Translations under genes and position numbers: made by a program
Notes under the pieces: model-generated
Database searches by the model: none
What the model saw: the letters and a program-made list of their open reading frames with translations, nothing else
Told to the model about the DNA's origin: nothing
In this document: positions 17,082 to 24,623 of the stretch, one piece after another
How the letters are laid out: every line of letters starts with the position of its first letter
Numbering within the stretch: position 1 is the stretch's first letter
Source of the DNA: Streptomyces sp. NBC_00258
GTDB lineage: Bacteria > Actinomycetota > Actinomycetes > Streptomycetales > Streptomycetaceae
NCBI RefSeq assembly: GCF_036182465.1
Contig: NZ_CP108081.1
Span: forward strand, 4,030,001 to 4,094,000
Length of the DNA stretch: 64,000 nt
Reading direction: 5' to 3'

Positions 17082-19217
17082 TCAGTTCCGCAGATCCACC
17101 AGCAGCGGCGGCGCGTGCTCCCCGCGCACGCTGGTGAGCGAGAGCACCGCGTGCCCCGGCGGCACCCCGTGCGCCAGCTCGGACGCCGACCACCGCTCCC
17201 GCTCGACCTGCCGCACGGTCACGGCCCGGGCGGTGGGCGCGTTCCCGGTGATCACCCGTCGCAGCATGTGCACGGCCTTGCCGGCCGGCGTCTCCGCGAT
17301 GATCTGCCGGTCGGTGACGTCCCGAGCCTCGGTCCACTCCTTGCCCCACACCTCGGCGAAGTCCTGCCCGTCCCACGGTGTGAGCCCGGACAGCGCCATC
17401 CGGCACCCGATGGCACCGAGCAGCGGCGACCGCAGCGGCCGGGGTACGTCGTCGAGCGTGCGCAGCGTCATCACGACGCCGGCGTTGGCGGACCGCAGCC
17501 GCTGAATGCCCCGTACGGCCTCGGGCGTGATGACTCCCGTCGCGTCGTCGAGGACGAGACAGGCGAACAGCGACCGGTCCTCCCGTACGGCGACGCTCGC
17601 GGCGAACTGGGCGAGCACGAGCCGCGCGAGCATCCGGGAGGCGTCGGCGTGCCCGCGCTCGGGCAGGTCGATCCGCACCCGCACAGGGTGGTCGAGGGCG
17701 CGCAGGGAGAAGGGACGGGACTGCCCGGACGTGTCGAAGAACCCGGCGAACGCGGGGCGGTCGAGCAGCGCCACCCGATCGGCGAGCACACTCCCCACAT
17801 CCCCCGGCTGCCCCAACTGCCGCTCCCGCGCGTCGAGTTCGCGCAGCAGGGACTCCTTCCCACCCTCCGTGAGCGCAGTGCGCAGTGCGCCGAGCGGTCC
17901 GGGCGTGCCATCGAGCAGCTGCCTCAGCTCGGGCACGGACGGGAATCGGCCGTGCACGCCCCGGAACGGCCCGAGCAGCTGGGCCAGCACGGTGGTGGAC
18001 CGCCTGCTGTCCGCCCCGGGATGCGGATCGGCGAGGTCCCCGACGAGTGCCTCGGCGAGTACGGCCGCCGCCTCGTCGGGGTCGGTGGTCCCGCCGTACA
18101 GATCGAGGTCGTACACGGACTCGGGATTGCCCACCCGCACCACGACGTCGTACGCGTCCACCGGCCCGAGCCCCGCCCCCGCGGCCCCGACGACGACCAC
18201 GGCGGCCCGCCCCGCGAGCGCGTGCAGGCACAGCGACTCGGCGAGCGGCCAGACGACCCCGCCGGTCTTGCCGGATCCGGCGGGCCCGACCGCGAGCAGC
18301 GAGGTGCCCAGCAGGTCCGGTCCGAGCGCGAGGCCGGTCCCGCGGTAGGAGTACGGGTTCCGCGGATCGTCGGCCGTCGTGCCGAGCCGCACCTGCCCGG
18401 TGACGAGATCGTGCTTGGCGAGCCGTCCGGGCAGATCCCGCTCCCCGGAAGGGTGCAGACAGGCGGCGGCTCCGTCCTGCAGGACGGCACCGCTGAAGGT
18501 GGCGAGACTGTGGCGTCCGCTCCGCACGCCCTGCCAGGCCCGGGCGATCCTGGCCTGGTCGACATCGCGCATGCGGCCGGCCCGGGCCTCGGCGCCGAGC
18601 CGCTCGGCGGCGTCGGCGGCACCGGCGGCGCGCAGCTGGTTCCACTGGGCGGGGTCCTCCTCGGGCGCGGGCGGTGCCTGCTGGGGCTGTCGGCGCCGGA
18701 GTCTGGGGGCGACGAAGCGGCGCCAGACCTCGCTCCAGCGGCCGACCCGCCCGACCGCGACCATGATGACCAGGGCGACAAGCAGCTCATAACCCCGGTA
18801 CACGATGAGAATGCCGACGTCACCGAGGTCACTGTCGGCGCCGCGCCAGGAGTCGGGGGTGATCAGGAAGAGGGGCACCCACCACCAGTCACCCAGGTAG
18901 CGGTTCTGCAGCAGCGACCAGATCAGCCACCCCACCAGGAAGGCGATCAACGCGCCGCTGAGCAGTTGGCGCGTGGGGATCTCCTCGGGCTCCTCATCCG
19001 GCCGCGGCAGATGCCCGAAGCGCCACACGCCCGGCGCGGCCTCGGGCCTGGGGGTCCGCAGCCAGGTGAGAAAGCTGGACCCGTCCGGCGCCGGCGGCAT
19101 CCCGGGCGCCTGCGCGGGCCGTGGCGGCACCTGGGGCGGTCCCGCCGGCCGCGGCACACGATCGGCGTGCGTGCCCCGTGCGTCCTGCGTGCCGTCGCTG
19201 TCCATCGCCTCTGCCAC
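17082..19217 (-). CDS. membrane-bound TraD/FtsK-like ATPase
   Basis: 711 aa from a GTG at 19217 (an ATG at 19205 is an equally possible start). A proline-rich N-terminus of about 85 residues precedes two membrane helices (LLSGALIAFLVGWLIWSLL and VYRGYELLVALVIMVAVG). The ATPase domain has Walker A GPAGSGKT near residue 320 and a Walker B-like ACLVLDDA near residue 555. The overall plan of two helices plus a RecA-like motor resembles VirD4/TraD coupling proteins and FtsK/TcpA pumps. No relaxase, replication or other conjugation gene is nearby, and it is divergent from gabT, so it looks like a chromosomal housekeeping ATPase of unknown role rather than part of a mobile element. Confidence 0.75.
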   Translation of the reverse strand: MAEAMDSDGTQDARGTHADRVPRPAGPPQVPPRPAQAPGMPPAPDGSSFLTWLRTPRPEAAPGVWRFGHLPRPDEEPEEIPTRQLLSGALIAFLVGWLIWSLLQNRYLGDWWWVPLFLITPDSWRGADSDLGDVGILIVYRGYELLVALVIMVAVGRVGRWSEVWRRFVAPRLRRRQPQQAPPAPEEDPAQWNQLRAAGAADAAERLGAEARAGRMRDVDQARIARAWQGVRSGRHSLATFSGAVLQDGAAACLHPSGERDLPGRLAKHDLVTGQVRLGTTADDPRNPYSYRGTGLALGPDLLGTSLLAVGPAGSGKTGGVVWPLAESLCLHALAGRAAVVVVGAAGAGLGPVDAYDVVVRVGNPESVYDLDLYGGTTDPDEAAAVLAEALVGDLADPHPGADSRRSTTVLAQLLGPFRGVHGRFPSVPELRQLLDGTPGPLGALRTALTEGGKESLLRELDARERQLGQPGDVGSVLADRVALLDRPAFAGFFDTSGQSRPFSLRALDHPVRVRIDLPERGHADASRMLARLVLAQFAASVAVREDRSLFACLVLDDATGVITPEAVRGIQRLRSANAGVVMTLRTLDDVPRPLRSPLLGAIGCRMALSGLTPWDGQDFAEVWGKEWTEARDVTDRQIIAETPAGKAVHMLRRVITGNAPTARAVTVRQVERERWSASELAHGVPPGHAVLSLTSVRGEHAPPLLVDLRN

Positions 19218-19564
19218 CCCTGACCAGCCGCTCCATACGTGGTTTGCGAGTCAATCTAACGCCCTCACAAGGGGAGTTCACCGCTTACCGGGCCGGGTAC
19301 GCGGCGATACGGACACCGCGGCCCCTCGTCGCTCCCCGCCCACGCTATGTCCATGACGGACAACCGAATCTCCCGACAACGCCCAGATGGAGCATGCCCA
19401 CCCCCCATTCCCGGCTCTAGCCTGCGAAGAAGGAAGCGGAGCGTCCGAGGAATCCGTTCGCAAGCCGTCCGCCACGCCCTTGCCGACGTCCTGCCGACGT
19501 CTCTCCGGCGTCCTTCCCGAAGACCTTCCCCAAGCCGTTCGCAAGACCCCCCAGGGAGCCCCTC
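19218..19564. promoter_or_regulatory. divergent promoter region of the TraD-like ATPase and gabT genes
   Basis: 347 bp with no supported gene. A TAGCCT at 19418-19423 could be a -10 for gabT, leaving a leader of about 135 nt. The leader holds two direct repeats: CCGTTCGCAAG at 19454-19464 and 19535-19545, and TGCCGACGTC at 19481-19490 and 19492-19501. These could be regulator sites. A GGGAG ribosome site precedes the gabT ATG. Confidence 0.4.
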
Positions 19565-20899
19565 ATGAGCACACTTCCGCAGGAGCGCCGCGTCGTCACC
19601 GCCATTCCCGGTCCGAAGTCGCAGGAACTGCAGGCCCGCCGGATCGCCGCGGTCGCGGCCGGAGTGGGGTCCGTACTGCCCGTCTTCACCGCGCGCGCGA
19701 GCGGCGGGATCATCGAGGACGTCGACGGGAACCGGCTGATCGACTTCGGTTCCGGCATCGCCGTGACGTCCGTCGGCGCGTCCGCCGAGGCCGTCGTACG
19801 CCGGGCCTCCGCCCAGCTCCAGGACTTCACCCACACCTGTTTCATGGTCACGCCGTACGAGGGTTACGTGGCCGTCGCCGAGGCGCTGGCCGAGCTGACC
19901 CCCGGCGACCACGCCAAGAAGAGCGCCCTCTTCAACTCCGGCGCCGAGGCCGTCGAGAACGCCGTGAAGATCGCCCGGGCACACACCAAGCGGCAGGCCG
20001 TCGTCGTCTTCGACCACGGCTACCACGGGCGCACCAACCTCACGATGGCGCTGACCTCGAAGAACATGCCGTACAAGCACGGCTTCGGCCCGTTCGCGCC
20101 CGAGGTCTACCGCGTGCCGGTGGCGTACGGCTACCGCTGGCCGACCGGTGCGGACAACGCGGGCCCCGAGGCCGCCGCGCAGGCCATCGACCAGATCAGC
20201 AAGCAGGTCGGCGCGGAGAACGTGGCCGCGATCGTCATCGAGCCGCTGCTCGGCGAGGGCGGCTTCATCGAGCCCGCCAAGGGCTTCCTGCCGGCCCTCA
20301 GCAGGTTCGCCACCGACAACGGCATCGTCTTCGTCGCGGACGAGATCCAGTCCGGCTTCTGCCGTACGGGTCAGTGGTTCGCGTGCGAGGACGAGGGCGT
20401 CGTCCCGGACCTGATCACCACCGCCAAGGGCATCGCGGGCGGTCTGCCGCTCGCCGCCGTCACGGGCCGCGCCGAGATCATGGACGCCGCGCACGCGGGC
20501 GGCCTGGGCGGCACCTACGGCGGCAACCCGGTGGCCTGCGCGGGCGCGCTCGGCTCGATCGAGACGATGAAGGAGCTCGACCTCAACGCGAAGGCGAAGA
20601 ACATCGAGGCCGTCATGAAGGCCCGCCTGGGCGCGATGGCCGAGAAGTTCGACATCATCGGCGACGTCCGGGGCCGCGGCGCGATGATCGCCATCGAGCT
20701 GGTCAAGGACCGTACGACGAAGGAGCCGAACGCGGAGGCGACCGCCGCGCTCGCCAAGGCGTGCCACCAGGAGGGCCTGCTGGTCCTTACCTGTGGCACC
20801 TACGGCAACGTGCTGCGCTTCCTGCCGCCGCTGGTCATCGGCGAGGACCTGCTGAACGAGGGACTCGACATCATCGAGCAGGCTTTTGCCCGCATCTGA
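19565..20899 (+). CDS. gabT: 4-aminobutyrate aminotransferase
   Basis: 444 aa, a class-III PLP aminotransferase. The Schiff-base lysine is K288 in ITTAKGIAGGLP, the Asp that holds the pyridine nitrogen is D259 in VFVADEIQSGFCRTG, and NSGAEAVENAVKIAR binds the phosphate. These segments, and IVIEPLLGEGGF, match actinobacterial GabT. It transfers the amino group of GABA to 2-oxoglutarate, giving succinate semialdehyde and glutamate. Its neighbours (PucR regulator, aldehyde dehydrogenases, polyamine importer and PuuB-like oxidase) make it the endpoint of putrescine degradation in this region. Confidence 0.93.
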   Translation: MSTLPQERRVVTAIPGPKSQELQARRIAAVAAGVGSVLPVFTARASGGIIEDVDGNRLIDFGSGIAVTSVGASAEAVVRRASAQLQDFTHTCFMVTPYEGYVAVAEALAELTPGDHAKKSALFNSGAEAVENAVKIARAHTKRQAVVVFDHGYHGRTNLTMALTSKNMPYKHGFGPFAPEVYRVPVAYGYRWPTGADNAGPEAAAQAIDQISKQVGAENVAAIVIEPLLGEGGFIEPAKGFLPALSRFATDNGIVFVADEIQSGFCRTGQWFACEDEGVVPDLITTAKGIAGGLPLAAVTGRAEIMDAAHAGGLGGTYGGNPVACAGALGSIETMKELDLNAKAKNIEAVMKARLGAMAEKFDIIGDVRGRGAMIAIELVKDRTTKEPNAEATAALAKACHQEGLLVLTCGTYGNVLRFLPPLVIGEDLLNEGLDIIEQAFARI

Positions 20900-21030
20900 G
20901 CGGAGTCTGTCTCATCGGTTCCGGTGTCGCGGTGGTGAGGAGCGGGGCGTGTGAAGAACGTGTGCGAGGTGCATGGCGGGACGCGAATCCACCTGTCGGA
21001 GCCCTCACCCCTGACGTAGGTTCTACCCAG

Positions 21031-21204
21031 ATGAGAGATACACCCCGGCCACAGGGGACTGTGGACGGTACCGGGACGGGGCCTCCCCAGCTTCGCCCTG
21101 GGCGTGCCTCGCGCACACAACCGGAGCTTCCGGCTTCGGGTCTCCTCACCGATCGGACAGTCGCCCGCCCCAAACCCCCCGGGGCGTGCGACAACCCGAT
21201 CTGA
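21031..21204 (+). CDS. possible leaderless small protein, 57 aa
   Basis: Open frame MRDTPRPQ...GACDNPI, ending 9 bp before a strong terminator. A -10-like TAGGTT (21017-21022) stands 8 nt before the ATG, the spacing of a leaderless transcript. Against it: only about two thirds of third codon positions are G or C, well below neighbouring genes, and the protein has no recognisable motif. It may instead mark a short non-coding RNA between gabT and the PAP2 gene. Weak call. Confidence 0.25.
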   Translation: MRDTPRPQGTVDGTGTGPPQLRPGRASRTQPELPASGLLTDRTVARPKPPGACDNPI

Positions 21205-21213
21205 TCGGTTCCA

Positions 21214-21255
21214 CCGAAGGGCTTGCACCTACCCCCCCTGGTGCAAGCCCTTCGG
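21214..21255 (+). terminator. intrinsic-type terminator
   Basis: Perfect 16-bp stem (CCGAAGGGCTTGCACC at 21214-21229, complement at 21240-21255) around a 10-nt loop. It ends transcription 3' of gabT or of the small frame at 21031. Confidence 0.85.
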
Positions 21256-21328
21256 CGCGTCTGCGCTCCGCTGGTGGTGGGGGTGGGCGTCTGCTGGGCT
21301 GGTGTTGTGGGGTGGGTGCGGGTCGGTG

Positions 21329-21372
21329 GGGGCTTGTCGCGCAGTTCCCCGCGCCCCTTGTAGGGGCGCCTC
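21329..21372. repeat. copy of the GCGCAGTTCCCCGCGCCCCT repeat
   Basis: Forward copy in the 511-bp gap upstream of the PAP2 gene, followed by a partial inverted GGGGCGCC. Apart from this, the small frame at 21031 and the terminator at 21214-21255, nothing else is seen in 20900-21410. Confidence 0.7.
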
Positions 21373-21410
21373 CGTCACCCCAGGCGATCATGGCTGGCAA
21401 GGTGTGGGGC

Positions 21411-22118
21411 ATGGCTAGCGTTCCGGATCGGCGTTCATCGCCACATGTGCCTGACAGTCAGGGTCAGGCTGGAGGACACACAGGTTCGGTGCCCCCGGTC
21501 TGGGTCCTCGGGCCGCTCCTCCTCCTGTTCGCCCTCCTGACCTGGCAGGCCGCCGTCGACGGCCCCGTGCGCCGGGCGGACGAGCGGCTCGCCGGGGAGG
21601 TCAGGGGCAGTCGTCTGCCGAGCGGTGCCGCCGAGTTTCTCGCGGATCTCGGCAACCTCGCGGTGGCCGTTCCCGTGCTGCTCGCGGTCGTCGTCTACGT
21701 GTCCTGGCGGGCCCGGCGCGCGGACCTGCCCCGCTGGTGGGTTCCGTCGCTCGCGGCTCTGGTCGCGATGGCCGCCGTACCGGCATTGGTCGTGCCTCTG
21801 AAGGAAGCCGTCGGCCGCACCGGCCCGCCCGGCATGGCCGGGGACGGCTACTACCCCTCGGGCCACACGGCCACGGCCGCCGTCGCCTACGGCGCGGCCG
21901 TCCTCCTCCTGCTCCCCTGGCTCCACAGCCGCTACCGCCGCCGCGAACTCGTCATCGGCTGCCTGGTCCTGGTGACGGCGGTGAGCTTCGGCCTGATCCG
22001 CCGCGGCTACCACTGGCCGCTGGATGTGGCGGGGAGTTGGTGTCTGAGCGCCATGCTGCTGCTGGGGCTCGCGATGGTCACGAGCCGCAGCAGCGACACG
22101 GCTCGTCAGCCGAAGTAG
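21411..22118 (+). CDS. PAP2-family membrane phosphatase
   Basis: 235 aa from the ATG at 21411; earlier in-frame codons fall in the repeat and terminator. Five or six membrane helices. The three PAP2 active-site motifs are present: KEAVGRTGPP, PSGHT and RRGYHWPLD. Members remove phosphate from phosphatidic acid, isoprenyl pyrophosphates or similar lipids at the membrane. Its 3' end overlaps the 3' end of the convergent chitinase gene by 13 bp, so each stop codon region is read on both strands. Substrate unknown. Confidence 0.9.
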   Translation: MASVPDRRSSPHVPDSQGQAGGHTGSVPPVWVLGPLLLLFALLTWQAAVDGPVRRADERLAGEVRGSRLPSGAAEFLADLGNLAVAVPVLLAVVVYVSWRARRADLPRWWVPSLAALVAMAAVPALVVPLKEAVGRTGPPGMAGDGYYPSGHTATAAVAYGAAVLLLLPWLHSRYRRRELVIGCLVLVTAVSFGLIRRGYHWPLDVAGSWCLSAMLLLGLAMVTSRSSDTARQPK

Positions 22119-23905
22119 CCGTCGAAGTTCCTCGAGAACTCCCACCCCCCGAACCGGTCCCAGTTGATCGACCACGTCATCAGGCCGCGGAGGGCGGGCC
22201 AGGTGCCGTGGGTCGTGTATGAGCCGCAGTTGGTCTTCTTGGTGAGGCAGTCGAGGGCCTTGTTGGTCTCGGAGGACGGGACGTGGCCGTTGCCCGCGTT
22301 CGTCGTCGCCGGCATTCCGATGGCGATCTGGTCGGGGCGCAGGGGCGGGAAGACGTTGTTCGCGTCGCCCGCGACCGGGAAGCCCGTGAGGAGCATGTCG
22401 GTCATGGCTATGTGGAAGTCGGCGCCGCCCATGGAGTGGTACTGGTTGTCGAGGCCCATGATCGGGCCCGAGTTGTAGTCCTGGACGTGCAGGAGCGTCA
22501 GGTCGTCGCGCAGGGCGTGGATGACGGGGAGGTAGGCGCCGGCGCGCGGGTCCTGGCCGCCCCACTTGCCGGTTCCGTAGTACTGGTAGCCGAGTTGGAC
22601 GAAGAACGTCTCCGGCGCCATCGTCAGGACGAAGTCGGCGCCGTACCTGGCCTTGAGGGTCTTCACGGCCGAGACGAGGTTGACGATCACCGGTGTCTTC
22701 GGGTTCTTGAAGTCGGTGTCGTCGGCGTTCAGGGAGAGCGAGTGGCCCTCGAAGTCGATGTCCAGGCCGTCGAGTCCGTACTCGTCGATGATCTTCGAGA
22801 CCGAGGAGACGAACGTGTCGCGGGCCGCCGTGGTCGTCAGTTGCACCTGGCCGTTCTGGCCGCCGATGGATATCAGGACCTTCTTGCCCGCCGCCTGCTT
22901 CGCCTTGATCGCCGCCTTGAACTCGGCGTCGCTCTCGACGTTCGGGCACTCGGTGACCGGGCAGCGGTCGAAGCGGATGTCGCCGGAGGTGGTCGAGGTG
23001 GGTTCGCCGAAGGCCAGGTCTATGACGTCCCAGCTGTCGGGAACGTCGGCCATGCGCGTGTAGCCGGAGCCGTTGGCGAAGCTCGCGTGGAGGTAGCCGA
23101 CCAGGGCGTGGGCGGGGAGGTCCGAGGGGTCGCCGCCACCCGGACCGGATGTCGTGGTCGCCGTGACCGCCGGGGACTTCGCGGACTCGCCCGCCTCGTT
23201 CACGGCGGTGATCTGGAAGGAGTACGCGGTGGAGGGGGAGAGTCCGGAGACGGTGGTCGACGTGCCGCTCGCCGACTGGACCTTCGTGCCGTTGCGGTGG
23301 ATCGCGTAGCCCGTCGCGCCGAGGACGGACGGCCAGGACAGGGCCACGCTGGTGGACGTGACCGTGCCGACCGTCGGGGCGGTGGGAGCGGCCGGCGGTT
23401 GTCCGGCGTCGACGCCCGGGCCGACCAGCGAGATGTCGTCGGCGTGATACGCGCCGGTGCCGTACCAGCCGTGGGTGTAGATCGTGACCTTGGTGGTGGA
23501 CGCGCCGGTGCGGAAGGTCGTGGTCAGCCGCTGCCAGTCCGGCGCGGACTGTGTCCAGGCGGAGACGTCGGTGGTACCGGTGCCGCTCGCGCCGAGGTAG
23601 GCGTAGTCGCCCCGGACGTATCCGGCGAGCGTGTACTGGGAGCCGGGCTTGACGGTCACGGTCTGCGCGCAGCGCGCGTTGTCACTGCCGGCCGGGGTCG
23701 CCTTCAGTGCCGAACCGCCGCTCCGCACGGGTGAGGTGACCACGCTGCCCGCCGTGCAGGTCCAGCCGTCGAGGCCCGCCTCGAACCCGCCGTTCCTGGC
23801 GAGGTCCGCGTCGGCCGCACGGGCGGCCGACGAGAGTGCGGTGATGCCTGGTACGGCCAGGACGGTGGCCGCACAGACGGCGAGGACGGATCTGACGCGA
23901 TCCAC
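22106..23905 (-). CDS. secreted GH18 chitinase with carbohydrate-binding and FnIII domains
   Basis: 599 aa with a Sec signal peptide (cleavage after about residue 31, ARA-ADA). A beta-sandwich carbohydrate-binding module of the CBM4/16 type spans about 32-165 (NGGFEAGLDGWTC...), a fibronectin III domain about 175-260, then the GH18 barrel. The catalytic motif DGLDIDFE is intact, with SIGGQNG upstream and MTWSINWDRFGG at the end. It cleaves chitin outside the cell. The GTG start has AGGAGG before it. A dre site for the GntR regulator DasR lies in the promoter at 23954-23965, so induction by N-acetylglucosamine metabolites is expected. Confidence 0.95.
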   Translation of the reverse strand: MDRVRSVLAVCAATVLAVPGITALSSAARAADADLARNGGFEAGLDGWTCTAGSVVTSPVRSGGSALKATPAGSDNARCAQTVTVKPGSQYTLAGYVRGDYAYLGASGTGTTDVSAWTQSAPDWQRLTTTFRTGASTTKVTIYTHGWYGTGAYHADDISLVGPGVDAGQPPAAPTAPTVGTVTSTSVALSWPSVLGATGYAIHRNGTKVQSASGTSTTVSGLSPSTAYSFQITAVNEAGESAKSPAVTATTTSGPGGGDPSDLPAHALVGYLHASFANGSGYTRMADVPDSWDVIDLAFGEPTSTTSGDIRFDRCPVTECPNVESDAEFKAAIKAKQAAGKKVLISIGGQNGQVQLTTTAARDTFVSSVSKIIDEYGLDGLDIDFEGHSLSLNADDTDFKNPKTPVIVNLVSAVKTLKARYGADFVLTMAPETFFVQLGYQYYGTGKWGGQDPRAGAYLPVIHALRDDLTLLHVQDYNSGPIMGLDNQYHSMGGADFHIAMTDMLLTGFPVAGDANNVFPPLRPDQIAIGMPATTNAGNGHVPSSETNKALDCLTKKTNCGSYTTHGTWPALRGLMTWSINWDRFGGWEFSRNFDGYFG

Positions 23906-23948
23906 AAGTACCTCCTGGCATGGGGGAATTGGAGGGGTGGAGCGCGCT

Positions 23949-23978
23949 CAATTTGGTCCAGACCAATCCTGTTGTCAA
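23949..23978 (-). promoter_or_regulatory. chitinase promoter with DasR-responsive element
   Basis: The palindrome TGGTCCAGACCA (23954-23965) differs by one base from the DasR core TGGTCTAGACCA. On the minus strand it fills the spacer of a promoter with -35 TTGACA (23973-23978) and a -10 CAAATT 17 nt later. Binding would block polymerase. Confidence 0.85.
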
Positions 23979-23995
23979 GGTCTCCGACAGCTATC

Positions 23996-24073
23996 CGCGG
24001 TCACCGGTACCGCAGTCACCGGCTGTCGCGATCACCGGTATCGCGCTCATCGGTTGTCGCGGTCATCGGTCGC
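23996..24073. repeat. 31-bp tandem repeat, 2.5 units
   Basis: Two 31-bp units (23996-24026 and 24027-24057) plus a half unit (24058-24073). Each unit is made of two ~15-bp halves of the form CGCNNTCAYCGG. The array starts in the chitinase/Prim-Pol intergenic region and runs into the last codons of the 24047-24505 gene. Confidence 0.8.
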
Positions 24074-24505
24074 GAGAGCCGCCGCCGCCTCGTGCATCGC
24101 CAGTTCCAGCAGCGTCGGATCGGTGAGTGTGCCGGAGCCGTCCGGTGCGACCAGCCAGCGGACCCCGCCGGTCGACCTCCCCGGATACGGCACCACGATC
24201 CACGTACCGTGCCCCGCCGTGCGAACCCCCGTGCCGAGCCACCGGGCCGCCGTGCCCGGGGGCACGAAGAACCCCATCCGGGCGTCGCCGAAGTCGACGA
24301 GCACCGGGCCCGGTTGATCGAGCACCCGGGTCAGTACGTCGAGCGTCGGATAGCCGAGTTCACCCGGCAGGATGAGTACGTCCCAGGCCCTGCCCGCCGG
24401 CAGCAGCGCGACCCCCAAGGGGTTGCGCTCCCACTCCCAGCGGCAGGCCTCTGGATCCGGAGCGACGGATGCCAGCCACTCGACCGCCGTCTTGGCCCCT
24501 GTCAT
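24047..24505 (-). CDS. small protein resembling the C-terminal half of Prim-Pol-like proteins
   Basis: 152 aa; GGGAGG precedes the ATG. The pattern NPLGVALLPAGRAWDVLILP, then GPVLVDFGDARMGFFVPPG, then GHGTWIVVPYPGRSTGGVRWL resembles the second half of Streptomyces 'bifunctional DNA primase/polymerase' N-domain proteins. The first half with its cysteines and acidic catalytic residues is absent, so polymerase activity is unlikely. It is the last gene of the polyamine operon region, 118 bp after the PuuB-like oxidase. The C-terminus is encoded by the tandem repeat 24047-24073. Homology is from memory of the pattern and should be taken as moderate. Confidence 0.6.
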   Translation of the reverse strand: MTGAKTAVEWLASVAPDPEACRWEWERNPLGVALLPAGRAWDVLILPGELGYPTLDVLTRVLDQPGPVLVDFGDARMGFFVPPGTAARWLGTGVRTAGHGTWIVVPYPGRSTGGVRWLVAPDGSGTLTDPTLLELAMHEAAAALATDDRDNR

Positions 24506-24623
24506 GGCGGAACCTCCCTTTTTCTCGTGTCGACGCTGGTCGCGTCACAGGAGAGAGGGAGGTTCGGGCCGAGCATTACGCGGGTTCTGACAACTTGTTG
24601 AGAGTGAAGAGGGTCACACGGTC

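Noticed and set aside
17082..19217. Integrated conjugative element suggested by the TraD-like ATPase
   Set aside because: No relaxase, integrase, replication gene or att-like repeats in the flanks; neighbours are metabolic.
17115..19223. 702-aa plus-strand frame opposite the TraD-like gene
   Set aside because: Shadow; the minus-strand frame has Walker motifs and membrane helices.
23996..24073. Possible CRISPR array
   Set aside because: Units are directly adjacent without spacers and no cas gene is near.
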